Assembly: GCA_903906325.1 (NCBI GenBank)
Contig: CAIVJV010000376.1
Span: forward strand, 1 to 19,542
Direction of reading: 5' to 3'
Origin: an uncultured Gemmatimonadota bacterium
Lineage (GTDB): Bacteria; Gemmatimonadota; Gemmatimonadetes; Gemmatimonadales; Gemmatimonadaceae
Length of the DNA: 19,542 bases
Positions within the stretch are counted from its first letter, which is position 1; each line of letters starts with the position of its first letter. A program made the translations under genes and the position numbers. A model generated the notes under the pieces. It did no database searches and had not been told where the DNA came from. It saw nothing but the letters and a program-made list of their open reading frames with translations. This document shows, piece by piece, positions 1-7,547 of this stretch.

Positions 1-1
1 G

Positions 2-682
2 CTCGGCCTCGACCGCGACCGGCTCCAATTCCATCAGCACACCGACACGGAGCTGGCGCACTACGCGCGCGCGGCCTTCGACATCAACTTCGACTTCGGG
101 GGCACGCTGGGCTTCCAGGAGATCGAAGGGGTGCACAATCGCTCCGACTTCGACCTGCGGCAGCATCAGGCGTTCTCCTCCAAGAAGCTCGAATACGTGG
201 ATCAGGTGCAGAACAAGCGCTACCTCCCGTATGTGATCGAGACCTCGGTGGGCGCCGATCGCGTGACGCTCGCGATCCTGGTGAACGCCCTCCGTGAGGA
301 GGCGGTGGAGGGGGAGCAGGAGGGGCGGACGGTCCTCGGCTTCCATCCGGCGTTGGCGCCGATCAAGGCGGGGGTCTTCCCGCTCACCAAGAAGGACGGC
401 CAGCCGGAGATGGCGGAGCGGCTCGCCGCCGCGCTGCGCAAGCGCGTCCCGGTGTTCTACGACGAGGCGGGGGCGATCGGGCGCCGCTACCGCCGACAGG
501 ACGAGGCGGGGACGCCCTTCGGGATCACGATCGACGGGGACTCCACCGCGAACGATGATGTGACGATCCGCTTCCGCGACGACATGGGGCAGATCCGGGT
601 CGCGACCTCCCGGGTGGCCGAGGTGCTGACCCGGTATCTCGAGGCGGATCACCCGCGCGCCGACTCGCGGTTGGTCGGGTGA
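2..682 (+). CDS. glyS: Glycyl-tRNA synthetase, C-terminal part (5' truncated by window edge)
   Basis: This is the C-terminal part of a class II, alpha2-type glycyl-tRNA synthetase, the cytoplasmic enzyme that charges tRNA-Gly. The reading frame is open from base 2, so the start lies outside the window. Visible hallmarks are QFHQHTDTELAHYARAAFDI followed by GFQEIEGVHNRSDFDLRQH, which is the conserved region before motif 3. Next comes YLPYVIETSVGADR (motif 3), then the anticodon-binding domain beginning around FHPALAPIKAGVFPL and ending with a typical GITIDGDS..NDDVTIRFRD segment. The stop overlaps the GTG of the next gene by four bases (GTGA), which suggests co-translation. The symbol glyS is used loosely; the single-chain enzyme is also written glyQS. 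Nothing odd is seen in the visible part. Confidence 0.93.
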   Translation, partial: LGLDRDRLQFHQHTDTELAHYARAAFDINFDFGGTLGFQEIEGVHNRSDFDLRQHQAFSSKKLEYVDQVQNKRYLPYVIETSVGADRVTLAILVNALREEAVEGEQEGRTVLGFHPALAPIKAGVFPLTKKDGQPEMAERLAAALRKRVPVFYDEAGAIGRRYRRQDEAGTPFGITIDGDSTANDDVTIRFRDDMGQIRVATSRVAEVLTRYLEADHPRADSRLVG

Positions 683-1530
683 CGACGGTCTACCTCAACG
701 GGCGCTATGTCCCGGAGGCGGAGGCGCTGATCCCCGCGAACGACCGGGGATTCATCTTCGGCGACGGGATCTACGAGGTGGTCCGGGCCATCGCCGGGCG
801 GCTCTTCGAGTGGGAGGGGCACGCCGAGCGGCTGGCGAACGGGCTCGCGGGACTGCGGATCGAGGCGGGGGCGCTCGCCTCGAGTGCCACGCTGCGCACG
901 GTCTGCGAGCGACTGCTCGCCGCGAACGACCTCACCACCGGCGAGGCGACGATCTATCTGCAGGTGACGCGTGGGGCGGCGAAGCGGGTGCACGCCTTCC
1001 CCCCCGCCGGGACGGTCCCGACGGTGTACGCGATCGCCTCGCGCTTCGTCCCCGACCGCGCGATGCGCGCCGACGGGGCGACGGCGATCACCTATCCCGA
1101 TCTCCGCTGGGCGCGGTGCGACCTGAAGACGGTGAACCTGCTGGGCCCTGTCCTCGCCCGACAGGCCGCCGCCGAAGCGGGGAGCTACGAGGCGATCCTG
1201 CATCGCGACGGGTGGGTCACCGAGGGCGCGGCGACCACCGTCTTCGTGGTGCGTGACGGCGTGCTGCACACGACCCCGCTCTCCACGGCGGTGCTGCCGA
1301 GCATCACGCGCACGGTGGTGCTCGCCTGCGCCGCGTCGCTGGGGGTCCCCGTGCACGAGGCGGCGACGGCCCTCGCCGATCTCCCGTCGGTCGAGGAGTT
1401 GATGGTCGTGGGGACGACGACCGATGTGCAGCCGATCGTGGCGCTCGATGGCCGGCCGATCGCCGATGGACGGCCCGGCCCGGTGACGCGGCGGCTGCAG
1501 GCGGCCTACACCGAGCGCCTCTACGGCTGA
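679..1530 (+). CDS. dat: D-amino-acid aminotransferase (PLP class IV)
   Basis: A fold-type IV PLP aminotransferase of 283 residues, the usual size for D-alanine transaminase, which interconverts D-alanine and D-glutamate and so feeds peptidoglycan precursors. The N-terminal NDRGFIFGDGIYEVV block is close to the Bacillus enzyme. K150 in DLKTVNLLG is the expected PLP lysine. VTEG (E182) supplies the acid that contacts the pyridine nitrogen. An Arg-x-His pair (R103, H105, in KRVHAFP) matches the carboxylate-binding pair known from D-amino-acid transaminase, which favours the D-specific enzyme over branched-chain aminotransferase or aminodeoxychorismate lyase. The GTG start overlaps the glyS stop by four bases and has no clear Shine-Dalgarno, so translational coupling is likely. 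The D-specific assignment is inferred from motifs. Confidence 0.85.
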   Translation: MTTVYLNGRYVPEAEALIPANDRGFIFGDGIYEVVRAIAGRLFEWEGHAERLANGLAGLRIEAGALASSATLRTVCERLLAANDLTTGEATIYLQVTRGAAKRVHAFPPAGTVPTVYAIASRFVPDRAMRADGATAITYPDLRWARCDLKTVNLLGPVLARQAAAEAGSYEAILHRDGWVTEGAATTVFVVRDGVLHTTPLSTAVLPSITRTVVLACAASLGVPVHEAATALADLPSVEELMVVGTTTDVQPIVALDGRPIADGRPGPVTRRLQAAYTERLYG

Positions 1531-2132
1531 TGCGTCGGCAGCGGTGGCAGCGACCGGCCGAGGAGGTCGCGCCCTGGCCCGAGGGGGCGGATGTCGCGCT
1601 CCTGCGTGATCTCACCCATGCGCTCGCCCAAGCGGACCGGCCGCGAGAGGCGTTGCAGTTCGCCCTCGATCGGCTCTGTCCCGCGCTGGAGGCGGCGGCG
1701 GGCTCGGTCTTCCTCCTGGACCCGGTCGGCGAGTCGATGCAGCTCGCCGCCGCCCACGGCTGGCCGGAGACCGCCCGGCCCTGGCTCGGTGCGCTGCGCG
1801 TCGAGGTCGGGCGGGGGCCCAGTGGAGAGGCGGTGGCGGAGCGTCGCGTGATCGAGATCGCCGATGTGTTGGGCGATGCCTCGCTCACCGACTGGCATCC
1901 GGTGGCGCGCGAGCTCGGGTTCCGCGCGGTCGTGGCGGTCCCGCTCCTGACGCAGGCCGGGACCCACGGGGCGTGCACGGTGTACTTCCCACAGGCCGTG
2001 ACGGTGCCGCCACGGGCGCGCGCGCTCCTGCGCGCGGGGGCCGACCTCATGGCGGTGATGGTGGAACGCGGGGTGCTCGCCGAGCGGTTGCGTCGGGCCG
2101 AGGCCGCTGTCGCCGCCTCGGACCGTCCCTAG
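1530..2132 (+). CDS. GAF-domain protein
   Basis: A 200-residue protein that is essentially one GAF domain. It has an N-terminal helix (LRDLTHALAQADRPREALQF), the core AAAGSVFLLDPVGESMQLAA, then a loop with GRGPSGEAVAERRVIEIADV and the final strands FRAVVAVPLLTQAGTHGACTV, followed by a C-terminal helix. No second domain (kinase, GGDEF, HTH) is attached and there is no signal peptide, so it is a stand-alone cytoplasmic sensor-type domain. The ligand cannot be told. The cysteine pattern of free-methionine sulfoxide reductase GAF proteins is not evident. Its ATG shares one base with the dat stop (TGATG), so it belongs to the glyS-dat transcript. Confidence 0.8.
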   Translation: MRRQRWQRPAEEVAPWPEGADVALLRDLTHALAQADRPREALQFALDRLCPALEAAAGSVFLLDPVGESMQLAAAHGWPETARPWLGALRVEVGRGPSGEAVAERRVIEIADVLGDASLTDWHPVARELGFRAVVAVPLLTQAGTHGACTVYFPQAVTVPPRARALLRAGADLMAVMVERGVLAERLRRAEAAVAASDRP

Positions 2133-2135
2133 ATT
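2130..2135 (+). promoter_or_regulatory. Possible -10 element (TAGATT)
   Basis: TAGATT is an AT-rich hexamer in GC-rich surroundings, placed 30 bases before the ATG at 2166 in the only real gap of this region (2133-2165). It overlaps the TAG stop of the GAF gene, and no convincing -35 box is seen. It would start a transcript for the small-protein pair at about 2142. This is a sequence-only guess. Confidence 0.25.
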
Positions 2136-2165
2136 TCAGGCACCTCCCCCCACCGAATCCAGCCG

Positions 2166-2477
2166 ATGCGACACCAACAGAGCGGACGCACCTTGCAGCA
2201 GCAGCGCACGAGCCTTCCTCCCGCCGAGGTCCTCTCGGCCGCGCGGGAGTTCTTCTCTCGGCAATCCGGGATCTATGCGGCCTTCCTCGAGAAGGAGGGG
2301 CCGACCTGGATGAGTCTTCGGGGGCAGGGGGGCGAGGAGATCGTCGTCGCCGCGACGTCGGAGGCCGATGGGAGCACCGCGGTGAGCGCGTCGTCGTACA
2401 TGTTCGACGCGCAGGTGGCGCTCTTCCTCACCGGGTTGCCGCCGGCCATCGACGCGGCGAGCGGGGTCGTGTCGTGA
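2166..2477 (+). CDS. Unrecognised small protein
   Basis: A 103-residue protein I do not recognise. It has a Gln/Arg-rich N-terminus, then a helix (PPAEVLSAAREFFSRQ), a middle with strand-like segments (YAAFLEKEGPTWMSLRGQGG, EEIVVAATSEADGS) and a hydrophobic C-terminal segment (MFDAQVALFLTGLPPA). That layout suggests a small alpha+beta domain. There is no signal peptide or membrane segment. Codon and base use match the neighbours, so it looks native. Its stop overlaps the GTG of the ubiquitin-like gene by four bases, which indicates the two products are made together and may interact. No function is claimed. Confidence 0.72.
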   Translation: MRHQQSGRTLQQQRTSLPPAEVLSAAREFFSRQSGIYAAFLEKEGPTWMSLRGQGGEEIVVAATSEADGSTAVSASSYMFDAQVALFLTGLPPAIDAASGVVS

Positions 2478-2797
2478 GCGGGACGGTGATGGCTCTGCGC
2501 GCGCGGCCGGGGGTCCTGACCGTCGGGGACCTCACGGGGGAGACGATCCTGGTGCGGGTGCAGATGCCGGAGCTCTGGGATACGATCGCCGTGCGGTGCG
2601 GCGTCGAGGCGTCGGTCGCCGCGCTCAAGGCGGCGGCGCTCCAGCAGTTCGGGCAACACCTGCATCGGCCCGTCGACTACGTGATGAAGCTCCGTGGGCA
2701 CGAGGTGGTCCATGAGGGGGCCACGGTGCGCGCGGCGGGCGCCCGCGAGGGGTCGACGTTCCTGCTGACCTTCCGGCACCGTCGGCCGGTCCGCTGA
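2474..2797 (+). CDS. Small ubiquitin-like (beta-grasp) domain protein
   Basis: A 107-residue protein starting at a GTG that overlaps the previous stop (GTGA); an in-frame ATG five codons later is an alternative. The C-terminal 75 residues read like a ubiquitin fold. A strand pair leads into a helix with the typical T/S-V-A-x-LK-x-A pattern (SVAALKAAALQQFG). Then come YVMKLRGHEVVHEGATV, which resembles the ubiquitin K-x-R/G-x-x-L-x-D-x-x-T-L stretch, and a last strand GSTFLLTFRH. The tail is RRPVR with no Gly-Gly, so covalent conjugation like ubiquitin is not expected as encoded. YukD/EsaB-like proteins are the nearest bacterial analogues by size, but no type VII secretion genes are nearby. 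Fold assignment is by pattern; function is unknown. Confidence 0.7.
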   Translation: MSGTVMALRARPGVLTVGDLTGETILVRVQMPELWDTIAVRCGVEASVAALKAAALQQFGQHLHRPVDYVMKLRGHEVVHEGATVRAAGAREGSTFLLTFRHRRPVR

Positions 2798-2819
2798 GTC
2801 CGGCACGCGGGGCCAGGGC

Positions 2820-3743
2820 GTGAGCCTCGCCTTCATCTCCCACGCCGACGTGGGTCGCCACGACACCGGGTGGCATCACCCCGAGCATGTCGGACGGATC
2901 CGCGCCATCACGAGCGCGCTGAAATACCATCCCGAGCTCTTCATGGCGTTGGAGCTCCTCGAGGGGCGTGCGGCGACCCCGGAGGAGCTCGCGCTCGCCC
3001 ATGCCCCGGCCTACATCGCCCAGGTGCGTACCCTCGCCGAGGCCGGCGGTGGGCGACTCGACGCGGACACGGTGGTGAGCGCGGGGAGCTGGGACGCGGG
3101 GACCGCGGGGGCCGGCTCGGTGCTCGAGGCGATGGCGCGCGTGCTCGACGGTCGGTCCACGCGCGCGTTCGCGGCGGTCAGACCGCCGGGCCATCACGCG
3201 CTCCGGGACCAGGGGATGGGGTTCTGTCTCTTCGGGAACGTCGCGATCGCCGCGCACGCCGCGCGGCGGGCAGGGGTCGATCGCGTGCTGATCATCGATT
3301 GGGATGTGCATCACGGCAACGGGACCCAGGCGTTGGTCGAGCACGACCCCGCGATCCGATTCGTCTCGATGCACCAGTGGCCCTGGTATCCGGGTTCCGG
3401 CGCCGCGGAGGATCGCGGGCCGCGGGGATCGGTCTGGAACGTGCCGATGGCGGGGGGGCTCGCGCCCGACCGATATCGCGAGGCGCTCCTCGGCGCGGTG
3501 GATGCCGCGACCGATGGGTGGCGTCCGGAGCTCGTGCTCCTCTCCGCGGGGTTCGATTGCCTCGCGGGGGACCCGCTCGGGGGGTTCACGCTCGAGGTCG
3601 AGGATATCCGCGCGCTGACGCGGGAGGTCGTGACCCGCGCCGAGGGGTGGTGTGGCGGGCGGGTGGTCAGCGCGCTCGAGGGGGGGTATGCCCCGGACCG
3701 GGTGGCGCAGGCGGTGGTCGCCCACCTGACCGCGCTCCAGTAG
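2820..3743 (+). CDS. Histone deacetylase-like zinc amidohydrolase
   Basis: A 307-residue member of the arginase/deacetylase superfamily, class II HDAC-like, the group that includes bacterial acetylpolyamine amidohydrolases and AcuC-type deacetylases. All active-site elements are visible: the His pair in RPPGHHA (H125, H126), zinc ligands D162 and H164 in DWDVHHGNGTQ, the third ligand D246 in SAGFDCLAGDPLGG, and the transition-state Tyr in EGGY (Y290). It should therefore be an active cytoplasmic enzyme removing acetyl or acyl groups from lysines or polyamines; the substrate cannot be read from sequence. The GTG start (22 bases after the ubiquitin-like gene) precedes the conserved first strand LAFISH directly. 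It probably shares the transcript of the small-protein pair. Confidence 0.9.
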   Translation: MSLAFISHADVGRHDTGWHHPEHVGRIRAITSALKYHPELFMALELLEGRAATPEELALAHAPAYIAQVRTLAEAGGGRLDADTVVSAGSWDAGTAGAGSVLEAMARVLDGRSTRAFAAVRPPGHHALRDQGMGFCLFGNVAIAAHAARRAGVDRVLIIDWDVHHGNGTQALVEHDPAIRFVSMHQWPWYPGSGAAEDRGPRGSVWNVPMAGGLAPDRYREALLGAVDAATDGWRPELVLLSAGFDCLAGDPLGGFTLEVEDIRALTREVVTRAEGWCGGRVVSALEGGYAPDRVAQAVVAHLTALQ

Positions 3744-3752
3744 CTTCGAGCC
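3741..3752 (+). promoter_or_regulatory. Possible leaderless promoter for corA (TAGCTT, 6 bases, ATG)
   Basis: TAGCTT ends six bases before the corA ATG at 3753, the spacing expected if transcription starts on the A of ATG. It includes the TAG stop of the deacetylase gene, so part of the match is forced by the stop codon. No -35 box is seen. Similar hexamers sit before the starts at 7143, 12984 and 13002. Confidence 0.25.
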
Positions 3753-4847
3753 ATGGCTCGCAAGCGCTCGCATCCGACGCCTCCGCGGCTCCGGCGGAGC
3801 CGGCGGCAGCGGTCGGCGTCGGTCCTCCCGCCGGAGCCGGCGACCCCGCTGGTCGTCGCCGCACCCTCGGCCCCGCGCTCGTGGTATCGCGATGAGGGCG
3901 GGGCCCTGCATCGCGACCTCGATCCCGAGCGCTTCTCCGCGATCGTCGCCGCGGGTACGGGGACGCTCTGGGTCGACCTCGATCTGCGCAGTCCCGAGCA
4001 GCAGGCGCTGCTCACGACGGCGTTCCGCTTCCATCCGCTCAGCGTGGAGGACACGACCTCGACCGAGGGGCGCGTCAAGCTCGAGGAGTTCCCGACCTAT
4101 CTCCTCTGTGTGGTCCGCGGGGTGCGCTTCGTGGAGGAGACGCCCGACCAGTTCGACGTCGAGACCTTCAATCTCTGGTGCTTCCTCGGGACCAATTTCC
4201 TCGTCACGGCCCACGGACCGCATGCCCCCGGGGTCGAGGCGGCGATGGAGCGGATCGCGCGGGCGCCCGAGCCGCTCGCCAAGGGGGCGGGGCGCGTCCT
4301 GCATGATGTGCTCGATGCGACGGTGGATGCCTACTTCCCGATCCTCGAGCAGGTGGACGCCTTCATCGACGGACTGGAGGAGCGCGTCTTCGTGCACTTC
4401 GAGCAGGAGGCGCTGCGCGACATCTTCAGCGTGAAGCGCCTCGTCCTGCAGTTGCGCCGCCATGTGGGCCCCATGCGCGAGGTGTTCAACATCCTGCAGA
4501 ACCGACCGACGCCGTATCTCGCCGCCGAGAGCCAGGTGTACTTCCGAGATGTCTACGACCATGTGATCCGCCTGACGGAGACGTTGGACAGCTACCGTGA
4601 TCTCCTCTCCAGTACGCTGGATTCGTATCTCACGCAGGTCTCGAACCGCATGGGGATGGTGACCAAGGGGTTGACCGTCGTGGCGACCCTGAGCGTGCCC
4701 TTCGTCGTGGTGAGCGGGATGTGGGGGATGAACTTCGTATCCGTGCCGCTCGCGACCCTGCCGTATGGTTTCTGGATCATGCTCGCGGTGCAGCTCGGCC
4801 TCGGCGGGGGACTCCTCTGGGTGTTGAATCGGCGCGGCCTGATCTAG
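3753..4847 (+). CDS. corA: CorA-family magnesium/divalent cation channel
   Basis: A 364-residue CorA-type inner-membrane channel for Mg2+ (Co2+ or Ni2+ are possible). The cytoplasmic alpha/beta domain (about residues 45-240) contains the conserved FHPLSVEDTTSTEGRVKLEEF segment, followed by the long stalk helix (LVLQLRRHVGPMREVFNIL) and two C-terminal membrane helices. The signature GMN is at 325-327, at the end of TM1 (GLTVVATLSVPFVVVSGMWG), and the protein ends with a basic RRGLI tail after TM2. The periplasmic loop after GMN is FVSVPLATLPYGF and lacks the acidic residue of the common MPEL loop, a mild variation. The N-terminal 45 residues are Arg/Pro-rich and not part of the family core. 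The stop abuts the priA ATG with no gap. Confidence 0.93.
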   Translation: MARKRSHPTPPRLRRSRRQRSASVLPPEPATPLVVAAPSAPRSWYRDEGGALHRDLDPERFSAIVAAGTGTLWVDLDLRSPEQQALLTTAFRFHPLSVEDTTSTEGRVKLEEFPTYLLCVVRGVRFVEETPDQFDVETFNLWCFLGTNFLVTAHGPHAPGVEAAMERIARAPEPLAKGAGRVLHDVLDATVDAYFPILEQVDAFIDGLEERVFVHFEQEALRDIFSVKRLVLQLRRHVGPMREVFNILQNRPTPYLAAESQVYFRDVYDHVIRLTETLDSYRDLLSSTLDSYLTQVSNRMGMVTKGLTVVATLSVPFVVVSGMWGMNFVSVPLATLPYGFWIMLAVQLGLGGGLLWVLNRRGLI

Positions 4848-7115
4848 ATGGCGTCATCGCCGCACCTGATCGAGGTGGCGCTCCCGCTCCCCCTGCGACA
4901 GACCTTCACCTACGCCGCTCACGCACCGATCGCCCCGGGGCATCGGGTCGTGGTCCCGGTGCGCCACCGGCGCGTCGTGGGGATCTGTGTGGGGTCGAGC
5001 GATGGGGCGGCGCTCGGCGAGGCGGCTCCCAAGGCCGTGCTCGCCGTCCCAGACGCGGAGCCGGCGCTGCCCGCCGATCTGTTGGCGACCTGTCGATGGA
5101 TCGCGGACTACCATGTGGTCGCGCTTGGGCTCGTCTGCCGCGCGGCCCTGCCGGTGGCGCTCGGGCAGGCGGGGAACCCGGCACCGCGCGGTCGCACCGA
5201 GCGGGTGCTCGTCCTCGAGCGCACGCTCCCGACCTTGCAGGCCCGCGACACCGCCTTCCGCCGAGCCCCACAGCAACGCCTCGCCTATGAGCTCCTCGAA
5301 TCCCTCGGGGGGCAGGCCTCCGTGGCGCACCTGATGCGCCAGCTCGGATGTTCGAGCGCCGTCATCGATGGGCTGGTGACGAAGGGGTTCGCTCGGGTCG
5401 AATCCGCGGCGGTCTTCCGCGATCCGTTCGCCGCGCGTGAGGCGGCGGGATCGTCGGCGACGTCGCGCGGGGCCGCGCTTCGCCCGACGGGTCCACAACA
5501 GCAGGTGATCGACGCGATCCTCGCGGGGGCGCCGGGGTCGGCCTTCCTCCTGCATGGGATCACCGGGAGCGGGAAGACCCTCGTCTATCTCGAGGTGCTC
5601 GAGCAGGTGGTGCGGCGCGAGGGCCGCAGCGCGATCGTCCTCGTGCCGGAGATCGCGCTCACCCCGCAGACGGTGGAGCGGTTCCGGGCGCGCTTCGGCG
5701 ATCTCGTCGCGGTGCTGCACTCCGGCCTCTCGGACGGCGAACGGCTCGATGCCTGGCGGGCGCTCCGTCGTGGCGAGAAGCGGATCGCCGTCGGGGCGCG
5801 CTCGGCGATCTTCGCGCCGCTCCCCGACCTCGGGGCGATCCTCGTGGACGAGGAGCACGAGGCGAGCTACAAGCAGGCGGAGGCGCCGCGCTACCACGCG
5901 CGTGAGGTCGCGCTCATCCGAGCGCGAGAGGCGGGGGCGCGCTGTGTGCTCGGGAGCGCGACGCCGAGTCTGGAGAGTTGGCACAACGCGCAGGAGGGGC
6001 GGCTGCACCTCCTCTCGTTGCCGGCGCGGGTGGGCGGCGGGGCGCTACCCGCGGTCCAGGTCGTCGATCTCCGGCAGGAGCTCCGGGTCTCGCCACCCGA
6101 TGTGCGTGCGCGGCGGCAGGTACTCTCCGCCTCGCTCGAGGCGGCGATCCGTGATCGCCTCGCCCGCGAGGAGCAGACGATCCTCCTGCTCAACCGACGC
6201 GGCTACGCCCCGTTCGTCCAGTGCGCGGAGGGGCATGTGGCGGTCTGTCCGCACTGCTCCATCTCCCTCGCATACCACCGGGTCCCCGAGCGACTGGTCT
6301 GCCACTACTGCCAGCATCAGGAGCCGGCGGGACGGGCCTGCGCCGACTGCGGCGGGGCGATGGAGCGTCAGCGGGGGCTCGGGACGCAACAGGTGGAGCG
6401 TGTGCTCGCCGAGCGATTCCCCTCGGCGCGGATCGCGCGCATGGATGCCGATACCACGAGTGGGAAGTGGGCGCACGCCGAGATCCTGGCGCGGGTGGGG
6501 CGCGGGGAGGTGGATCTGCTGTTGGGGACGCAGATGATCGCCAAGGGGTTGGACTTCCCCAACGTGACGCTCGTCGGGGTGATCGATGCCGATGTGGGGA
6601 TCCATCTCCCCGATTTCCGCGCGAGTGAGCGGAGCTTCCAGTTGCTCAGCCAGGTGGCGGGGCGCGCGGGGCGGGGGCCGAAGGGGGGGGCGGTGGTGAT
6701 CCAGACGCGCACGCCGGGCCATCATGCGGTGCGGCATGCGGCGACGCACGACTACCTGGCCTTCGTGGCCGAGGAGCTCGCACAGCGCACGAGTCCGCCC
6801 TATCCCCCGACGCTCCGGCTGGCGAACCTGATCGTGAGTGGGCTCGACGAGGTGGGGGTGGCGACCTTCGCGGGGACGGTGGCCCGGTGGTGCGTCGAGG
6901 CCGACGCGCGCTTCGGCCTCGACGTCTCGGTGCTCGGCCCGGCGCCCTGTCCCGTGGACCGGATCAAGGCGCGCTGGCGCTGGCACGTGATCCTCAAGTC
7001 GGAGAAGGTCGGGCCGCTCACCCGACTCCTGCGTGGGCTCGCGGACGGACTGGAGGTGCCGGCCGCCGGGGGACTCCGCCTCGCCATCGATCGCGACCCT
7101 GTCGCATTGCTGTAG
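4848..7115 (+). CDS. priA: Primosomal protein N' / replication-restart helicase PriA
   Basis: A 755-residue PriA, the 3'-5' helicase that recognises stalled forks and reloads the replicative helicase. In order: the N-terminal 3'-DNA-binding domain (HLIEVALPLPLRQTFTYAA), a winged-helix region near 140-190, the helicase core with Walker A GITGSGKT (237-244) and DEEH (334-337), then the zinc-binding insert, motif V region GTQMIAKGLDFPNV and motif VI QVAGRAGRG (602-610), and the C-terminal domain. The zinc insert has only seven cysteines (459, 467, 470, 485, 488, 498, 501). Their spacing equals E. coli PriA except that the second Cys is absent together with one residue of length. The rest looks fully functional. 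The ATG follows the corA stop directly, so the two genes are probably cotranscribed. Confidence 0.96.
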   Translation: MASSPHLIEVALPLPLRQTFTYAAHAPIAPGHRVVVPVRHRRVVGICVGSSDGAALGEAAPKAVLAVPDAEPALPADLLATCRWIADYHVVALGLVCRAALPVALGQAGNPAPRGRTERVLVLERTLPTLQARDTAFRRAPQQRLAYELLESLGGQASVAHLMRQLGCSSAVIDGLVTKGFARVESAAVFRDPFAAREAAGSSATSRGAALRPTGPQQQVIDAILAGAPGSAFLLHGITGSGKTLVYLEVLEQVVRREGRSAIVLVPEIALTPQTVERFRARFGDLVAVLHSGLSDGERLDAWRALRRGEKRIAVGARSAIFAPLPDLGAILVDEEHEASYKQAEAPRYHAREVALIRAREAGARCVLGSATPSLESWHNAQEGRLHLLSLPARVGGGALPAVQVVDLRQELRVSPPDVRARRQVLSASLEAAIRDRLAREEQTILLLNRRGYAPFVQCAEGHVAVCPHCSISLAYHRVPERLVCHYCQHQEPAGRACADCGGAMERQRGLGTQQVERVLAERFPSARIARMDADTTSGKWAHAEILARVGRGEVDLLLGTQMIAKGLDFPNVTLVGVIDADVGIHLPDFRASERSFQLLSQVAGRAGRGPKGGAVVIQTRTPGHHAVRHAATHDYLAFVAEELAQRTSPPYPPTLRLANLIVSGLDEVGVATFAGTVARWCVEADARFGLDVSVLGPAPCPVDRIKARWRWHVILKSEKVGPLTRLLRGLADGLEVPAAGGLRLAIDRDPVALL

Positions 7116-7124
7116 GGGGCGGCG

Positions 7125-7142
7125 CGGGGCGATCTTTCCCCG
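7125..7142 (+). repeat. Perfect inverted repeat just before the ATG at 7143
   Basis: CGGGG (7125-7129) and CCCCG (7138-7142) are perfect inverted copies around an 8-base loop CGATCTTT. The right arm touches the ATG at 7143. In RNA this could form a 5-bp hairpin that occludes initiation or pauses polymerase after priA. It has no T-tract, so it is not a classical terminator. The loop also contains GATCTT, a weak -10-like hexamer six bases before the ATG. Confidence 0.4.
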
Positions 7143-7547
7143 ATGGCACATGAGACGTTGGCCCTCGCCGCGGACGCCCGCGAGCGCTTCCTCCTGGCGA
7201 TCGCCGAGGTGGTCCCCGATGCGCGGATCGCGGAGATCCATCTCTTCCCGCCGATCCGGCAGGGTCCGATCGAGACCGGGGTCGCCGTGATCGCGGCGAC
7301 GCCCGAGGATGCGACGCAGGCGCGCCATGTGGTGTTCAGCGCCCGGTATCGGTGGACGCGCAAGGGCCCCGACCGCGGACGTTGGACGCACGAGGTGGTG
7401 GCGGAAGCCGATGCGCCACTCGTCACGGTGGAGGCGGTGGTGGCGGGGGTGCAGGCGCGCGCCAACGAGGCCGCGGAGCCGGAGCGGCTCGAGGGCGAGG
7501 CGGTGCGCGCCCTCCTGGCCGACGCACGGTGTCGGACCGCGGCGTAA
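7143..7547 (+). CDS. Unrecognised protein, 134 residues
   Basis: A 134-residue cytoplasmic protein I do not recognise. It starts with a helix (LALAADARERFLLAIAEVV), followed by alternating strand-like segments (RIAEIHLFPPI, ETGVAVIAAT, HVVFSARYRWTRKG, RWTHEVVAEA) and a C-terminal acidic helix. This alpha/beta pattern looks like one compact domain. There are no membrane segments, no signal peptide, and only one cysteine, near the C-terminus. Base use matches the neighbours. The 27-base gap after priA contains a small hairpin. Its end overlaps the fur-like gene by 19 bases, so the two are probably coexpressed. No function is claimed. Confidence 0.7.
   Translation: MAHETLALAADARERFLLAIAEVVPDARIAEIHLFPPIRQGPIETGVAVIAATPEDATQARHVVFSARYRWTRKGPDRGRWTHEVVAEADAPLVTVEAVVAGVQARANEAAEPERLEGEAVRALLADARCRTAA

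Noticed and set aside
1973..2473. Long upstream extension of the ubiquitin-like gene
   Set aside because: It would run through the GAF gene end and the whole 103-residue gene in another frame with Arg/Gly-rich nonsense. The GTG at 2474 with a four-base overlap fits better.
2474..3743. Ubiquitin-like protein plus deacetylase as a protein-modification system
   Set aside because: The deacetylase is a zinc amidohydrolase, not a deubiquitinase, and the ubiquitin-like protein lacks Gly-Gly. Proximity alone does not support a conjugation pathway.
2625..4562. Long antisense open frame (645 codons) on the minus strand
   Set aside because: It lies opposite the deacetylase and corA genes, whose motifs are unmistakable. 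Its product is Arg/Glu/His/Pro-rich with no domain, as expected from GC-rich antisense frames.
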